Shown: positions 12,884-24,135, counted from the first letter of the stretch. The stretch: 64,000 bases of DNA from Klebsormidium nitens (GCA_000708835.1 DF237282.1:37019-101018), one strand, 5' to 3'. The notes: generated by a model from the sequence alone, not told the origin. A program made the numbers and translations.

Positions 12884-13037
12884 TTAGCAGACGAGCTGGA
12901 CGCTGTTGCAGCCAATCACGACTTTGTTGAAGGCAGCGCTCGGGAGGCCGTTGCTCTTGGTGGGGCACCGGTAGCCGACCTCCGCGTGGCCGTTGCACAT
13001 CTTGACGCAGCAGCCGTCGTTGCTCGGGGAGTTCCAC
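12884..13037 (-). CDS. Terminal exon of a small cysteine-rich protein (partial)
   Basis: Read on the minus strand, a CTGCCCAG acceptor is followed by an exon whose frame (phase 2 entry) encodes about 50 residues and ends at TAA (12884-12886). The peptide has six cysteines: GCCVKMCNGH, then YRC, IGC and a C-terminal QLVC. This spacing fits a disulfide-bonded secreted peptide domain. I do not recognise the family, although barwin- or kunitz-like extracellular folds would be comparable in style. The upstream exon, with any signal peptide, was not located; it should lie at higher coordinates beyond the repeat array at 13140-13600. The reading is favoured over the other two frames because only it keeps the regular cysteine spacing and ends cleanly. 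Confidence 0.45.
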
Positions 13038-13640
13038 CTGGGCAGAAAAGGGGAACCGGGGGATTAGGTGGGAATTGTGGGAACTGGAATTTTGGGGATC
13101 AGGAATTAATTTGAGTGGGGTGGAAATTTGATTTTTAGAGAGGGGAACTCCACCTGGGCAGAAAGGAGGAACCGTGAGAAACAGTGGAAGTGGGCACAGA
13201 GGGAGACGAGGTGGGCACAGAGAGAGACGAAGTGGGCTTAGCAAAGACCGACGATTCAAAAACGAGAGCGGAGAATTCTACCCGGGCAGGATGGCGGGAC
13301 CGGGGATCAGGAAGGGGGGACATGGAAAGGACCGGGCTGTGACGGGACGAACCGGGCTAAGCAACGACCGGCGATTGAGAAAAGCAAGCTGAGCTTTTTA
13401 CCTGGCAGGATGCGCATGTCCAATGGCGGGACCGGGGGACAGGAAAGTGGGCACGAAATTGAACCGGGTTATGACAAGACGAAGTGGGCTGAGCAACGAC
13501 CGGCGATCAAGAAAGCTAGCGGGAGTACCATCTTAGCAGAAAGACGAACCGGAGATCAGCGTAAACGGGTCCCTGCCAGAAAGAGACCGGGGGACCAAAG
13601 GACAAATCGAGGGTCAGGGCGACTGCGGCTGCGGAGAATG
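13028..13640 (-). repeat. Tandem array of decayed acceptor/exon copies, unit about 120-128 bp
   Basis: The block around the real acceptor (13028-13060 on the plus strand: TTCCACCTGGGCAG then GGGGAACCGGGG) recurs near 13146, 13270, 13392, 13518 and 13570 with growing divergence. A second shared block, GCAACGACCGGCGAT, occurs near 13363 and 13494, with a variant near 13237. The units lie in the intron upstream of the cysteine-rich exon on the minus strand. Confidence 0.65.
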
Positions 13641-16600
13641 AACAGGGGGATCAGGGGCAAAATCTATTATTGCATGAAATGATGAGAGATCGAGACTGGC
13701 GTCAAAAGGCAAACGAGTTTCATCGGAGAACGGACTCAATGAAAACTCTCGAATCTATTGGAGGGGATGTTTTTCGAAGTGAATCGGCCAGTCAGTGGGT
13801 CTCTGAAAAGGATCACAGCGTGGAGCTACGACAAAGAAACAGCTACCGCCGATTGTTTTCACTGGCGTTACAAACCACAGACTGCGCTGGACCCCACAGT
13901 CTAGTTGGTTATGTCACCGCTCATCTTTCATCACCAGCCAGATTTTGATCCAGATCGACGACTCATCGAGAATCTCACCATGCAACGTGTCACACCGAAG
14001 CACCATCCGCACAAGAGGGGAGGTGTCGTTTGAAGTAATTAATAACATCAAGATAGTTAAAAGGATTGATGAGCAAGCTTGTCTACTTCTTTTGGAATCC
14101 AACGACACGTCCTGGCTGCAAGATACCACACGGGGCGAGTCCGACCTTGACATGACTGCCGAACAGAACACGATGTCCGGAATGAAAAGAGTTTGGTAAA
14201 GCTTTCCCGTTCAGCAGGAACGCCAATGTATCCAACGCGTGCTTAAGCTTATGAGCAGACAACACGAGGAAAGACACTTCGAAGGCGTCAAATTTTGCTG
14301 CTAAAGCTTCGAATCACAGGATGAAAGCGTCCCATGAACATTACGAGAAATTCATCGCCACTATGTTGGTTTTCCAGGTAAGCTTATCACAGGGAGAAAG
14401 CTTTGAAGATGATGATGAACCTGGAATGCGTCTAATATTTACACTACAGCTGCGGAAAGTCCGCCATTCTGCATGCATTCAGACACAGGCACAAGCAACC
14501 TGCAGCGCCGAACTGACAGAACCCGTCGAAGGAGAACGTGGACCAAATTCGGCCTTTTCGAAACCCCCACCATTTTGTACCCAGGACTGCGCACAAGTGT
14601 ACCTAGCTTCTCCCGGCCGCACTGACTTGGGGACCAGCACTTCCCCGGTACCTCCCGCAGACCACAGCCGTTAGTAGTTCAGGTTCAACGTAAGTACCGG
14701 GTACGATTTGACCAAAATCAGGACCCCGGACTCAGCAACCCGGGTGGCGGGCCCACCCAGGGTCGAGAGGGTACTAAAGCTTGGCAGGGTCTAAAAAGTG
14801 CAAATTTGGTCCACGTTCTCCTTCCACGCATTCTGACAGGATCAGACACAGCAAGTGCCCGCTTACGACCATATGCCAAAACTGCGCCATGAACGTTAGA
14901 TCGCACTAGTACCAACTTACAACCGAATTCACTTTTCTAGCAGGCTATCAGAATCTTCGGTTTCCAAAAGGAGGGCAACGCAGGACCCCGCCTTAGATTT
15001 GAATTCTGTCACTACAAGCGCGTTGAAGTTGTAATCCGCCACCCTGTTTCATTGAAACTCCGGCGCGCTTCATTGGCCACTTTCAGGCGACCGAAGTTGA
15101 ACAATCGGTGTTCCCTGGCCTAAAATCATGTTGACATTGGCTACCGCAGTTGATGATTCTGAGAACGGTGACTCGATTCAAGCAAGCCGTAAGGTCTCTG
15201 CATTCAATTTGAGAACCTTTTTGAGCGAACACTTACTAGGCAACTGCATACTGTCTGGTCACAGAAAAGCCGGCCGGGCATCTCAAGCTGACTAGGACTT
15301 AAAAAAACAGATTCTAGTATGCTCGTCGAACTTAAAGGCGCACTATGTGTAATTGAACCTCGAACGGAGGGCATCATTCAGAACTTTTGATGAAGCTCGA
15401 TTGAAAATAACGCGTCCCGTGCAGATACTGTTAATCGCCCATAAGTGGAGTGTTTTCAGGTTGGACTCGAAGGAATGAAGAGGAAAGAAGTCCCGATGAC
15501 GTCGACGAGGGTAGTTTTGGAGAAATAGAGAAGAACGAAGCTACTTGGAAAAAGCACAGGCCAACTCGATCAGGGACAAGCTGAAGCATTTACAAGAGAA
15601 GCTTCGCGTAGTACAAAACCAACAAGTGCTGTCGATAGACTACAACAAACGGTCGTTTCGTCCTTGCTTCGTTCGAGCCCAGCAGGCGGGAGTCAGAGCT
15701 ATACTGTCGACTTGCTGTGAGATCATTGCCTATCTCCTGGAACGTCTAAACTTGCGGATTGAGTATTAATAGGGTATACTACGACTATTGGACAGCACGT
15801 CAAGGGTATCCAACCTGCACGAATAGCGCGCTTTATCGAGCCGCTAATTCGGGTTGCCTTCAGGGAAGTGGGACCCCATATTTGGAGGACTTTTGACATA
15901 TCCTTGACAACTTTTCGCAGATACTAACCTGCGGCCTGCCAGTGTCTTTCACGAAGATAGGGTTGGGGGTTCCGCGCCAAACCCAAGTGACCGATCGAAC
16001 CCATGTGTATCTGTGGATCTCATGCATAATCAGAAGCTTGAAGCGTTTCATGAAACAATATTATGGACAGATGCGCAACGGACTATTCATTGAATGATTG
16101 GCAACCCTGAGAAGTCGTGATATTGGCCGTGGATGAAGGCTAGAGAGCGCAAAGGAGCCAGCGTACTTCATTGTGATAACGATGAAGAAGCATAGCGAAT
16201 GAACACGCTAAAACCGTTTCGAAGATGGCCGCGCCTGAGTGCTGGATACAGGAAATGCTTTAGTAGTTGGCCACGACAAAGGACCGTAAAGCATTTCTAC
16301 AAGCACGTCAGAGTGTGAGTCAGCCTATCCAAAGCTCTTAAATCGCCAATGCCCCGCCACCCCCCCGCGGGCCGCCGAGCGGACGGCCGCAGCGCCCACC
16401 GCCAGCTTTGCGCGCAGGTGCCTCTGGTCACGCAGCAATCTCTGCTCTTACGTCTTTAGTTAGGTGCCAACGGCCAAGCCGGAACTAGCAGACATGATGA
16501 TAAACTGGGACAGCGAGACGGCTTCACTCTGTCAGCTGACCAGGCTCCGGATAATGAGCACCGCTTTCGCTCACGTCGCCCCCCGAGTGGGCTCGCGACA

Positions 16601-18479
16601 GTAACAGATAGACTGGTGGGCGATCCGGGTAGCAGGAAGTCCCGTAATTGACTTGCTCTATATGTTTGAAGTACATCCGCCTTGGGTAGGCCTCTCAGCC
16701 ACTCAATTGAGTACGTATCAGAAACGTCAGGCCCAGTGATCTGCCGCCGAAAGGTCGTTTTTTCAAAGAAGCAAAGAAGCAAAACCTGTCTTCCTTATCG
16801 GTCGCATGCCGAAGGCATCTGAAAGACCACCACGGTGGTTACGAAAGGCCTTTCGTGAGAAAGTTGCGACCAAGAATGTCTCCGCAAACGACCAGCACAT
16901 AAATCGAGGCGCCAGCTGCAATGTAATCAATGCTTGATTGAGTACATTTTCAGGCACTTCTGTGCCAAATCTACGTCAGGGGTGCGCACTGTGCTTATTC
17001 TGAAGCGCCGGGGCAATTACAAGCGCGGCTTAGGGTTTGGAATCCGGTGATCAGTGATCCTTTCGATTAGGGAAGTGGCTCGGGGTTCTCTGAACCAAGA
17101 GTCGTTGCGCATGGACACATACTCGAGCTAAGCTGACGCTGACATCCATCATGATCACGAGCATGATAAGCGCTCACAAGCATGCATTAAGCTGGTCAGG
17201 CTAGACGCATGCATGATGCGTTTGCGCCAAACTTGCCGTCCCAAGCTCAATCAACATCTGAAAAGCCAGTGGCGTCAGATTTGCAAAGTGCGCTCAAGTT
17301 CACTGGGCTCAAGCGTCCCACGCCATAGCAGGTCTTCACTGCCACAGATCAGGGCGTGGGTGAAAATCAAAAGATGTAAAGTCAGTCCGGTTCCTCGGAA
17401 GTTCGCAGCCAAGCGCCAACTTTTAAGTCGATTTGGATCCACTTCCGCCTCTTCGAAGGTTAGACGCGCCTCCCTGAAAACCACTGGCAACTCCAAACAG
17501 AGGCAATGACCGCGAGCCCTACAAAACGAATGACGAATTTGTATCTGCGGTGTGAGTAAGCTCCATTAAGGTGTCCATGAAAAGGCTCGAAGTTCCTGCC
17601 TGGGCAAACGCGCCATCCCGTAATGTATGCGCGCGCATGTTCCCGCCACTGGGCCCCGATGCAAGCCATCCCGGCCCAATCTTACTTGCCAAAGCAATTG
17701 GGCTGGCAAAGAGATGAGGGCTAGCTGGGACCGCACTGACACAATCAGAATCACTTTCTTTCCAGTACTCAACCCCGACCTTCTAAAACATACATGTTAG
17801 GCTTGATAGGAGCGGTGTCAAAGTGTGACGTGTCACGTGAAGACGCGCCGAATCCGCCACGCGGAATTCAGGAGCGGAATCCCCAGTGTCGGTGCAACCT
17901 GGCCGCGGCCCCTGGCGGCGGAGTTACGTCGATCAGCAGCCAGGTAAGCGTTCACACAAAACATTCCCCACCGCCACAGTCGATTCTCAAACACGTCCGA
18001 TCTTTAACAACAGTAGCTGCCAACATATTGACCTAGCGGGGGCTCCAATCTGGTGACCATGAAAGCTTCCCCGTCGCTTCCGCTCAAAAACCCAAAACGT
18101 ATCTGGGATCTGGGGTGCAGTTGGAGGCGTCAGAAACAGAAACTTGAACAGATTTGTTAGCCGATGAGAAGAAACGTAAATTCTTGGGTGCGTGTTTGAC
18201 ACACATATACTTTGTCAAAGCCAATGGTACAATGGCCTCGGTCGGGTGCGACAGAGCTGCTTTGGGAACCGACAGCTTCCCGTGCAGGTGACGTCGTCAC
18301 TGCCAGATTGCCTCAAAGCTGCCGGGAAACATCGGTTCAGCGTACACGCACATCAATTCAATGAACCATGAATTTCTTGAAGAGCGTTGGCCACATTAAT
18401 ACGGTCTGCCTCACACGTCAAATCGAAGCACAAAACCCTAAATAAGTTACTGAAAGACACTATTTAACGCCACGCGTCT
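13641..18479. other. Gene-poor stretch upstream of the retroelement
   Basis: No complete gene was recognised in this 4.8 kb. Two weak signals exist. The first is a helical open stretch at 15545-15769 (+) with runs such as KLKHLQEKLRVVQNQQ, possibly a gag-like or coiled-coil fragment. The second is an open stretch at 17794-17943 (+) ending at a good donor, CAG|GTAAGC. Neither could be linked to other exons in phase. Confidence 0.4.
14513..14838. repeat. Foldback structure with 22-bp perfect inverted repeat
   Basis: GAAGGAGAACGTGGACCAAA begins a 22-bp block at 14528-14549 that recurs perfectly inverted at 14803-14824. Weaker pairing continues outward, with CTGACAGAA against CTGTCAGAA. The 250-bp interior is noncoding. 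It may be a non-autonomous DNA element; no target duplication was identified. Confidence 0.5.
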
Positions 18480-18498
18480 CAATCACGTCTCGCCTGAC

Positions 18499-18729
18499 TT
18501 GGAGTGGCTTGCGAATGCTTTCGTGGCGGAGAGAAAGATGAAGATCGAGCAAGCGGGGGACAGCACCACGTGGTCCGCTGAGACGAGGGCGACGTTGGAG
18601 GCGGACATCCGCCACGCTTTCTTTGAAAGCAAGGCGAAGGCGGACACGCTGCTCGGCAAGGGAGTGGTTCGCCCCCTCTTCGACCCAGACAAACCACCAA
18701 GGTTAGATTCCTATTCTCCTCTATGGTAA
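18499..18729 (+). pseudogene. Gag-like fragment of the DIRS-like element
   Basis: An open stretch encodes a charged helical segment (EWLANAFVAERKMKIEQAGD and onward to HAFFESKAKADTLLGKG). Composition and position upstream of pol fit the gag of a DIRS-type element. The frame ends shortly after, and the next 500 bp contain no continuous frame, so it is a remnant or one exon. No motif proves the family. Confidence 0.4.
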
Positions 18730-19299
18730 GGCCTATGGCCCCCCGGTTAAGTTCTGACGAGTGTCCGAATGCGGTTGAATTGGAACAGGACTAGAACTAA
18801 GTTGAGAATTCTGGAATCCCTGGGATGGCAGGCTTCGCTCGATTCATCACTTTGCCGAGCAACAGAAAAGTGTTCCCTCAGTGCTCGACAGCGAAGTAGA
18901 AGGCAGGGACCACTTCGAAGTAATTCGACTGACTAAATGTCAGAGCCCTGTGGCCTAAACCTCAGATTAGCGGATTGAACCTAAGAATCGAGGTCGGTTA
19001 AGATCTGGCTGTACGAGCCGTTAAGAAAGTTCGTTAGGAACAAATTCCAGAGCCCTCTGGGCACAGCCGAGAAAGTGCTGACTCGAAGTAGTCCTGAGCA
19101 TGTTGCTCGGCCATGTGCGCCAACATGACGTCACCTGTTGTGGCTTAATGCCGAGCCCTGTGGGCATGACTGTGAACAGAATTGCTTCTTTAGGAGAATT
19201 AAGGGCAGAAGGCCCGGCCATGTGAGCCATAATTGGGTATAAACGCCTCTCGAGATGTGAGACAAGCCTATAAAAGGCAGGCATGTGTCCTAATGCCGG

Positions 19300-19498
19300 T
19301 TGTGCCGGCCTGCAGGAGGAGCAACAACAAGAACAACCAGGGCAACTGGAACCAAGGCAACTGGAATGCCCCGCAGGGCGGAAGGCAGAACTTCGGAGGC
19401 GGACAAGGTGGCGGCCGCGTTAGGTTTGGCCGCGGCTTCGAAGGAGATAGAGAAAATCAAGGAGATCAGGGAGCGGGACAAAATAGAGGCAACAGGTA
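19300..19498 (+). pseudogene. Gln/Asn/Gly-rich gag C-terminal fragment
   Basis: The frame encodes a low-complexity stretch with NNKNNQGNWNQGNWN followed by GGGQGGGRVRFGRGF, which resembles the RG/QN-rich nucleic-acid-binding ends of retroelement gag proteins. It is bounded by an acceptor-like CCTGCAG and a GGTAAATT donor-like site. No start codon precedes it. The assignment rests on composition and its place between the gag-like and pol segments. Confidence 0.4.
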
Positions 19499-19858
19499 AA
19501 TTGCTGAGTGGTCATAAGTTCAGGGCCACGTGAGCGTGACGTGCTTCTCAGAAAGAACTTACAAATTTAGAAAAGTACCAATGCAGGCAAGCGAGAGAAC
19601 TTTAAGAGTTCGAGCTGGAGAACTTTTAGTTAGTCGAACCAATACCTTAGTCCCTGCTAACAAGCTGCTTTAAGAAAAGGATCCGAATTTGTTTTTGAAG
19701 TCCGCTCTGGTCCTTTCGAGGCGAACCCCGGCGCATGTAATCTAGAATTCTAAATGTGTCACGTGTACACTTTGCTTCAGAAATGAATGGGCTTGAAAGG
19801 AGTTCAGTTCTGGTAAAGTACCGACATGAGTTTCTATGCACGACCTTCGAATTGCTGA

Positions 19859-20232
19859 TGCATCACCGTCGTGATGGCAGCAACTCACCGCCTGTGACGT
19901 CAGCGGCCGCGGCGCCGCCCGCGGCGGAGCCCTGTGGGCCCGACGCCGAGCGAAATTCGCTGGCCCAACTTGAAGCTGCGCACGAGTCCTCAGAAGTTGC
20001 TCCAGACTTCGAACCTGCTGGAGACGCTGGGCACAGCTTCGAGTCCGCTCCTGACGAAATAGATCTCGACGCTGATCCGTTAACCAGCGTCGGTAGTCTC
20101 TCAGATGCGTCAGATTGGGACTTCGAGTTCTTCTCGTCTCGTTTCACGCCACGTGTCGCGGCGGCCCCGGACGCGGAGCAGCTCGCCCGCGACCTGAGGT
20201 CCCTTCTCACGGAAATAGAAGCCGGGCCGTAG
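19859..20232 (+). pseudogene. Acidic open frame upstream of pol
   Basis: This segment (an open frame also extends up to 19756) encodes an Ala/Asp/Glu-rich stretch with DEIDLDADPLTSVGSLSDAS and FRNRF-lacking C-terminal helices ending in RSLLTEIEAGP before TAG. It is in the same frame as the pol ATG at 20242 and separated from it by two stops. It may be the N-terminal linker of the element's polyprotein or a small accessory ORF. No family is recognised. Confidence 0.35.
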
Positions 20233-20241
20233 ATTAGCGCG

Positions 20242-22615
20242 ATGCAAGAAGAAGAGCTGTCCGCGTGGCTTAAGTCAGTTGAGGAGAGGGTGCACCCGGT
20301 GGAGAGTTTCGTGGCGGGCAGCTTTGGACGACATCTCCCCGTTTGGGAAGAGCTGCTCAAGGATTCAACGCGGCCTGCTTTGAGAACGGTCCTGTCTTGG
20401 TTACGAAACGGCATAAAGCCGTCTTTCGCCGGCACAGCCCAGTGTGATCCCAAGAAACTCGAGAAGGTTCGCCTTATGCTCAGGAGAACGCACTATAAAC
20501 GGGCGCCCTGTTCAAGTAGCAAAAGTTCAAGTTCTTATGCTGCTAGAATTTTCGTTGTTCAAGTCGCTATATTGCTGAAACGACCGGTTTTTTCTTTGTT
20601 CTAGTTGCATTCCTACTAGAACGTCCGGGGTTCAAGTCGCTTGTACCCGTTCAAGAGGCCATTCTGCTCGAACAAGGTCGAAATGCTTGAACATACTTGA
20701 ACGTCCGGTTTTCAAGTAGCTTATGCTGCTTGAACAGCTACTTGAACGGGGCCTTCGTTTATAGTGACGGTAGGGGAAGCGAAAGTCGAAGAGTGGCTCT
20801 TCGGGGATGTGCCGCATCCTGTAGAGTTCCACAACCACCGCTCGTTTTACGAGAACGCGGAGTTCGGAATCCAGACGGTGGGCGAAATGTTGGTTAACGG
20901 CTCAGTCGAGCTTTGCGCGCCAGGTCAGCGCAAACTGAAGGTAGTTAACCCCCTGGGAGTCGTCAACCTTCCCAAAGGACGCCTAGCGCTAGACGCCGGT
21001 TACGTAAACGCCTTCTCGAAGCCGCACCCGTTCAAATACGAGACGCTCCGCGCCATCCTAACCTTTCTGGCTGCCAACGGCTTCTTCTCAACCTGGGACT
21101 TCAAGGCGGGCTACTACCACGTGCTTATCCATCCCCGCTTTCGGACTTACTTCGGCTTCAAGATTGGCAAGGCCTACTTCCAGTACAACGCCATGTGCTT
21201 CGGGTGGTCCGAAGCCTGCTTCGCCTACACGCTCATCACTCAGGAAGCAGCCAAAGAGCTCCGAGTCAGGGGTGTCCCCGTTTCGAGCTACCTGGACGAC
21301 GGTCTAACCGCCAATCAGAGCTTTGCTCTGTGCCTGTGGCTTATCGTAGTGATCGTCCGGTTCCTCACCCTTCTCGGGGCGGTCTTTAGCCTGTCCAAGT
21401 GCAAGTTCTGGCCGTCCCAAACGGGCGACTGGCTGGGATTCGTGGTCGACACTCAAGCGGAGCAGTTCAAAGTTTCGGAGGCCAAGTTAGCCAAAGTGAA
21501 GGCGGTCTTAACCGAGCTCGTCAACGCAACGGAGGTCAGCCCTCGCCTCCTTGCGAAGGTCGCGGGAAAGATCATCGCGATGGGGCCCGCGGTTCTGCCG
21601 GCCTCCCTCTTTAGTCGGCCTCTGTTTCAGGCAATGCAAGGACGCATTTCCTGGGATGCGGTTTTTCCTACGCCTGTGGCGGCCAAAACCACCGCCAAGC
21701 TCTTCCTGGAGCGTCTCGACGGCTGGAACCGTCGGAAGACGCTGGTTCCCCCGCCGAATCCTGATCGAAGCATCTTCCGATGCATCCGACTTCGGGTTTG
21801 GGGGATCCCTTCACCTCGCCGGCAGCCCCCCCTTCCACGTGGCAGGATCTTTGACGGAGGCGGAGGTCAGCCAATCAAGTACGGCGCGCGAGATGATTGG
21901 CTTCCTTCGAATCCTTCAGCAGGCCGTGCTCCACCACCGCCTTCTCCTCTCTGGGGCTGCAATTCTGTTGATTGGCAACAATCAAGGCGCGGTGGCGGCC
22001 GTCAACAGTATGAGGAGCCCAGCGCCCGACGTCAACGCTGCTCTCCAGGAAATCTTCGCGTTATGTTCTGAAGAAGATTTCGATGTCCTGGCTCAGTGGA
22101 TACCCCGGCGGGCAGAGCTGGCTGTGGAGGACGCCCTTAGTCGAGTTCCAGACGCTTCGGACTGGGGACTTGCCCCGACTGCCTTGAGAGCCGCCTTCTC
22201 GCTCTTTGGCCAGCCAGATGTAGACCTCTTTGCTTCTGACACGTGGCACGTAGCAGAGCGGTTCGTGACCCCGCGCTATATGCCGGGCTGCTGTGCAGTT
22301 GACGCCCTCCGAACGGACTGGCGGACTCTCGTGGAGCGAGGCGAGACGGCGTGGATATTCCCGCCGCTGAGAGCACTGCCTGGTGTAATTCAGTCACTCC
22401 GTAACTTCAGGACGGATGCGATACTGGTAGTTCCAGAGGCGACCACCACTAATTGGTGGCTGGAATTAATGCACTTAGGCAGCGGCGCGATCATGGCGGG
22501 TCCGCTCGAGATCGAGCGGTCCACGGATGCGTGCACCCCAAGCAGGCGGGTGCCTGCTGGAACCGTGAATCCCGCATTGTATAAGCTCAGAGTATTCAAA
22601 ATAAACTGGAAGTAA
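20242..22615 (+). pseudogene. DIRS-type pol: reverse transcriptase and RNase H, interrupted
   Basis: The frame starts at ATG 20242 (MQEEELSAWL). It is broken by the CACTA insertion at 20491-20766 and resumes in the same frame with VGEAKVEEWLFGD. Reverse transcriptase signatures follow: PLGVVNLPKGRLALDAGY, FSTWDFKAGYYHV, FGFKIG, FGWSEA and the catalytic YLDDG at about 21290-21304. Near 21748-21752, a run of five C, the reading frame must shift by +1 to enter RNase H (ILIEASSDASDFGFGG, then STAREMIGF and NNQGAVAAVNS, with AVEDALSRVPD near its end). The C-terminal part resembles the DIRS region after RNase H (DVDLFAS). No methyltransferase domain was seen. The frame ends at TAA 22613-22615, with an AATAAA at 22794. 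Confidence 0.8.
20491..20766 (+). mobile_element. Non-autonomous CACTA (En/Spm) element inserted in pol
   Basis: The insert begins CACTATAAACG and ends with its complement, CGTTTATAGTG; inverted similarity extends about 30 bp (GTTCAAGTAGC). It is flanked by the 3-bp direct repeat ACG (20488-20490 and 20767-20769). CACTA-starting termini with a 3-bp duplication are diagnostic of this superfamily. Subterminal TTCAAGT/ACTTGAA motifs occur about ten times in both orientations, like TNPA-type binding arrays. It has no coding capacity. The insert plus duplication is 279 bp, so removing them leaves the two pol halves in one frame. Confidence 0.85.
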
Positions 22616-22921
22616 GACGTGCAGGTAGCAGGAACGCACGTAAGTGACATGAAAGTGATTGAAAAACTCGAATGTAACACGCAGTTGCAGCATCCTGACA
22701 AGAGGACGTTGTAGGTCGAGATTCAGTGACGTAGACGTCTTGAAAGACTTGAGGAGATTGTCATAAGTAATTGTCATCAGAATTGTATGCATAAATAAAA
22801 GGCGGCGCGCGCATGAGCACCACCTGTGCAAGCAAAGGCAAAAGTATATGTCACGGCACTCAGTCAATTACGTATGCGTCAGGTTAAATCGTTTGTTGAA
22901 AATATGACCACCGTTTGGCAG

Positions 22922-24082
22922 TCAAGTTGCAGAATCTCTCTGATCGGTACAGAATTCTCTACTTGCGTATAATCGGAAGGCGGCATAACCTTTCCACCGT
23001 CCTAACTCCATTAAGTGCTTAACACTGTACTTCAGGTTTACCGCCGCATGCTGAACGGCTGATCGACGGAAAGTATGCACAGTTTCCCCTTCGAACAGGC
23101 CGGCTTCCTTGAGTCGCTTCTGCAGTCTCTTCCTCAGAGTGTCGCTGCTCATTGGCTCGTTAACGAAGCCGGTCCGGCTCCTGTTCATGGCCCGGAACAG
23201 GAACCCATCCCCTCCAACCGGATGCCCTCCTTCTTCCATACCGAACAGCAGCGCCTCGGCAGCCTCCACAAAGGTTAGCCGGATCTGAGATTCCGGCACC
23301 GCCAGCGGAATCCGCGCGCTGGGCTCCTGCCGGACTGTCTTGCTCCAACCCGGGTAAGCCGCCTGCTCTTCCAATTCCACTTGCCGACGCTGCAGCTGTC
23401 CGCACTCCTTTCCGCGGGCAAGCGGCTCCCAAAGGTATAACACTGCAGCCTGGTCTGTCAGCATGACGCACCTCTCTAGCCCAGGGGAACTCGCCTGGAT
23501 CAGTCGCGCAAGGTGCGCCAGCAGCGCGTCCAGCTTCGCCTCTGTAAAGACTTTAGCACGCTGCACCCTCACCCCCTGTTCGTGCAACAGTTTCTCGTAG
23601 CCCACGCGGAATGACTTCACCACTTCGGCTTTAGCAGGATTATTCCGCCCTTCGAAACCGAGGAGAGAGTAGGACTTCGATAAGTCCTTTACCACGTGGG
23701 TCACAGCAGACGCTGACGGACTGGTCTCCCCCGTCCCCGGCAGCTTGGTCCTACATCCGGCCCTGTGATTGGGAATCCAATCCCCCATAATGAAGGCCCC
23801 TACGTCAGCGGCCGTGGCTGTCTCAACCGTGACTCCGAAGGCGTTCCGCGCTAAGAAATCTTGGTATTGCTGGAACGTCCGCTTAAGGCTACTGTTGCTG
23901 GCTTCATTAACGCTCTTCTCGGCAATTTTTCCGAAGCCGGCGAGCGCCCCGTCGTAAAACCGTTGTGTCTGCTCCGCGCTCATCTGTCCGCTTGCTTCGC
24001 AGGTTCCACCCAAGCTCACCCCACGAATGGCTCGCAGCTGTTCCTCGCATCTCCGTTGGAAGCCCAACCTGCAGAAAGACAC
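22922..24082 (-). CDS. Tyrosine recombinase of the DIRS-like element
   Basis: The minus-strand frame is open from 24082 to 22922; the first ATG is at 23983, giving 353 residues. An acceptor-like CTGCAG near 24070 leaves an upstream exon possible. Catalytic signatures are complete: the first Arg in YLWEPLARGKECGQL, the HxxR motif in VHTFRRSAVQH, Trp in ELGRWKGY and the nucleophilic Tyr in FRLYAS. The N-terminal half (SSLKRTFQQYQDFLARNAFG) is the core-binding domain. The enzyme would circularise or integrate the element by strand exchange without a target duplication. It is convergent with pol, with stops 306 bp apart; DIRS1 itself has both on one strand. A Crypton beside an unrelated retroelement is the alternative explanation. 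Confidence 0.8.
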   Translation of the reverse strand: MSFCRLGFQRRCEEQLRAIRGVSLGGTCEASGQMSAEQTQRFYDGALAGFGKIAEKSVNEASNSSLKRTFQQYQDFLARNAFGVTVETATAADVGAFIMGDWIPNHRAGCRTKLPGTGETSPSASAVTHVVKDLSKSYSLLGFEGRNNPAKAEVVKSFRVGYEKLLHEQGVRVQRAKVFTEAKLDALLAHLARLIQASSPGLERCVMLTDQAAVLYLWEPLARGKECGQLQRRQVELEEQAAYPGWSKTVRQEPSARIPLAVPESQIRLTFVEAAEALLFGMEEGGHPVGGDGFLFRAMNRSRTGFVNEPMSSDTLRKRLQKRLKEAGLFEGETVHTFRRSAVQHAAVNLKYSVKHLMELGRWKGYAAFRLYASREFCTDQRDSAT

Positions 24083-24135
24083 CCCACGGTTATCTCCAAT
24101 AATTGTCGTTTGGGCAAACGATTGTCTTTTTGGGG

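Noticed and set aside
12696-13259. 187-codon minus-strand frame through the cysteine-rich exon
   Set aside because: It is Arg/Pro/Leu-rich because of repeats and GC content; the alternative frame gives regular cysteine spacing and a clean acceptor and stop.
13028-13640. CRISPR-like repeat array
   Set aside because: Units are 120-128 bp, diverged and derived from an exon border; there are no short identical repeats with unique spacers and the genome is eukaryotic.
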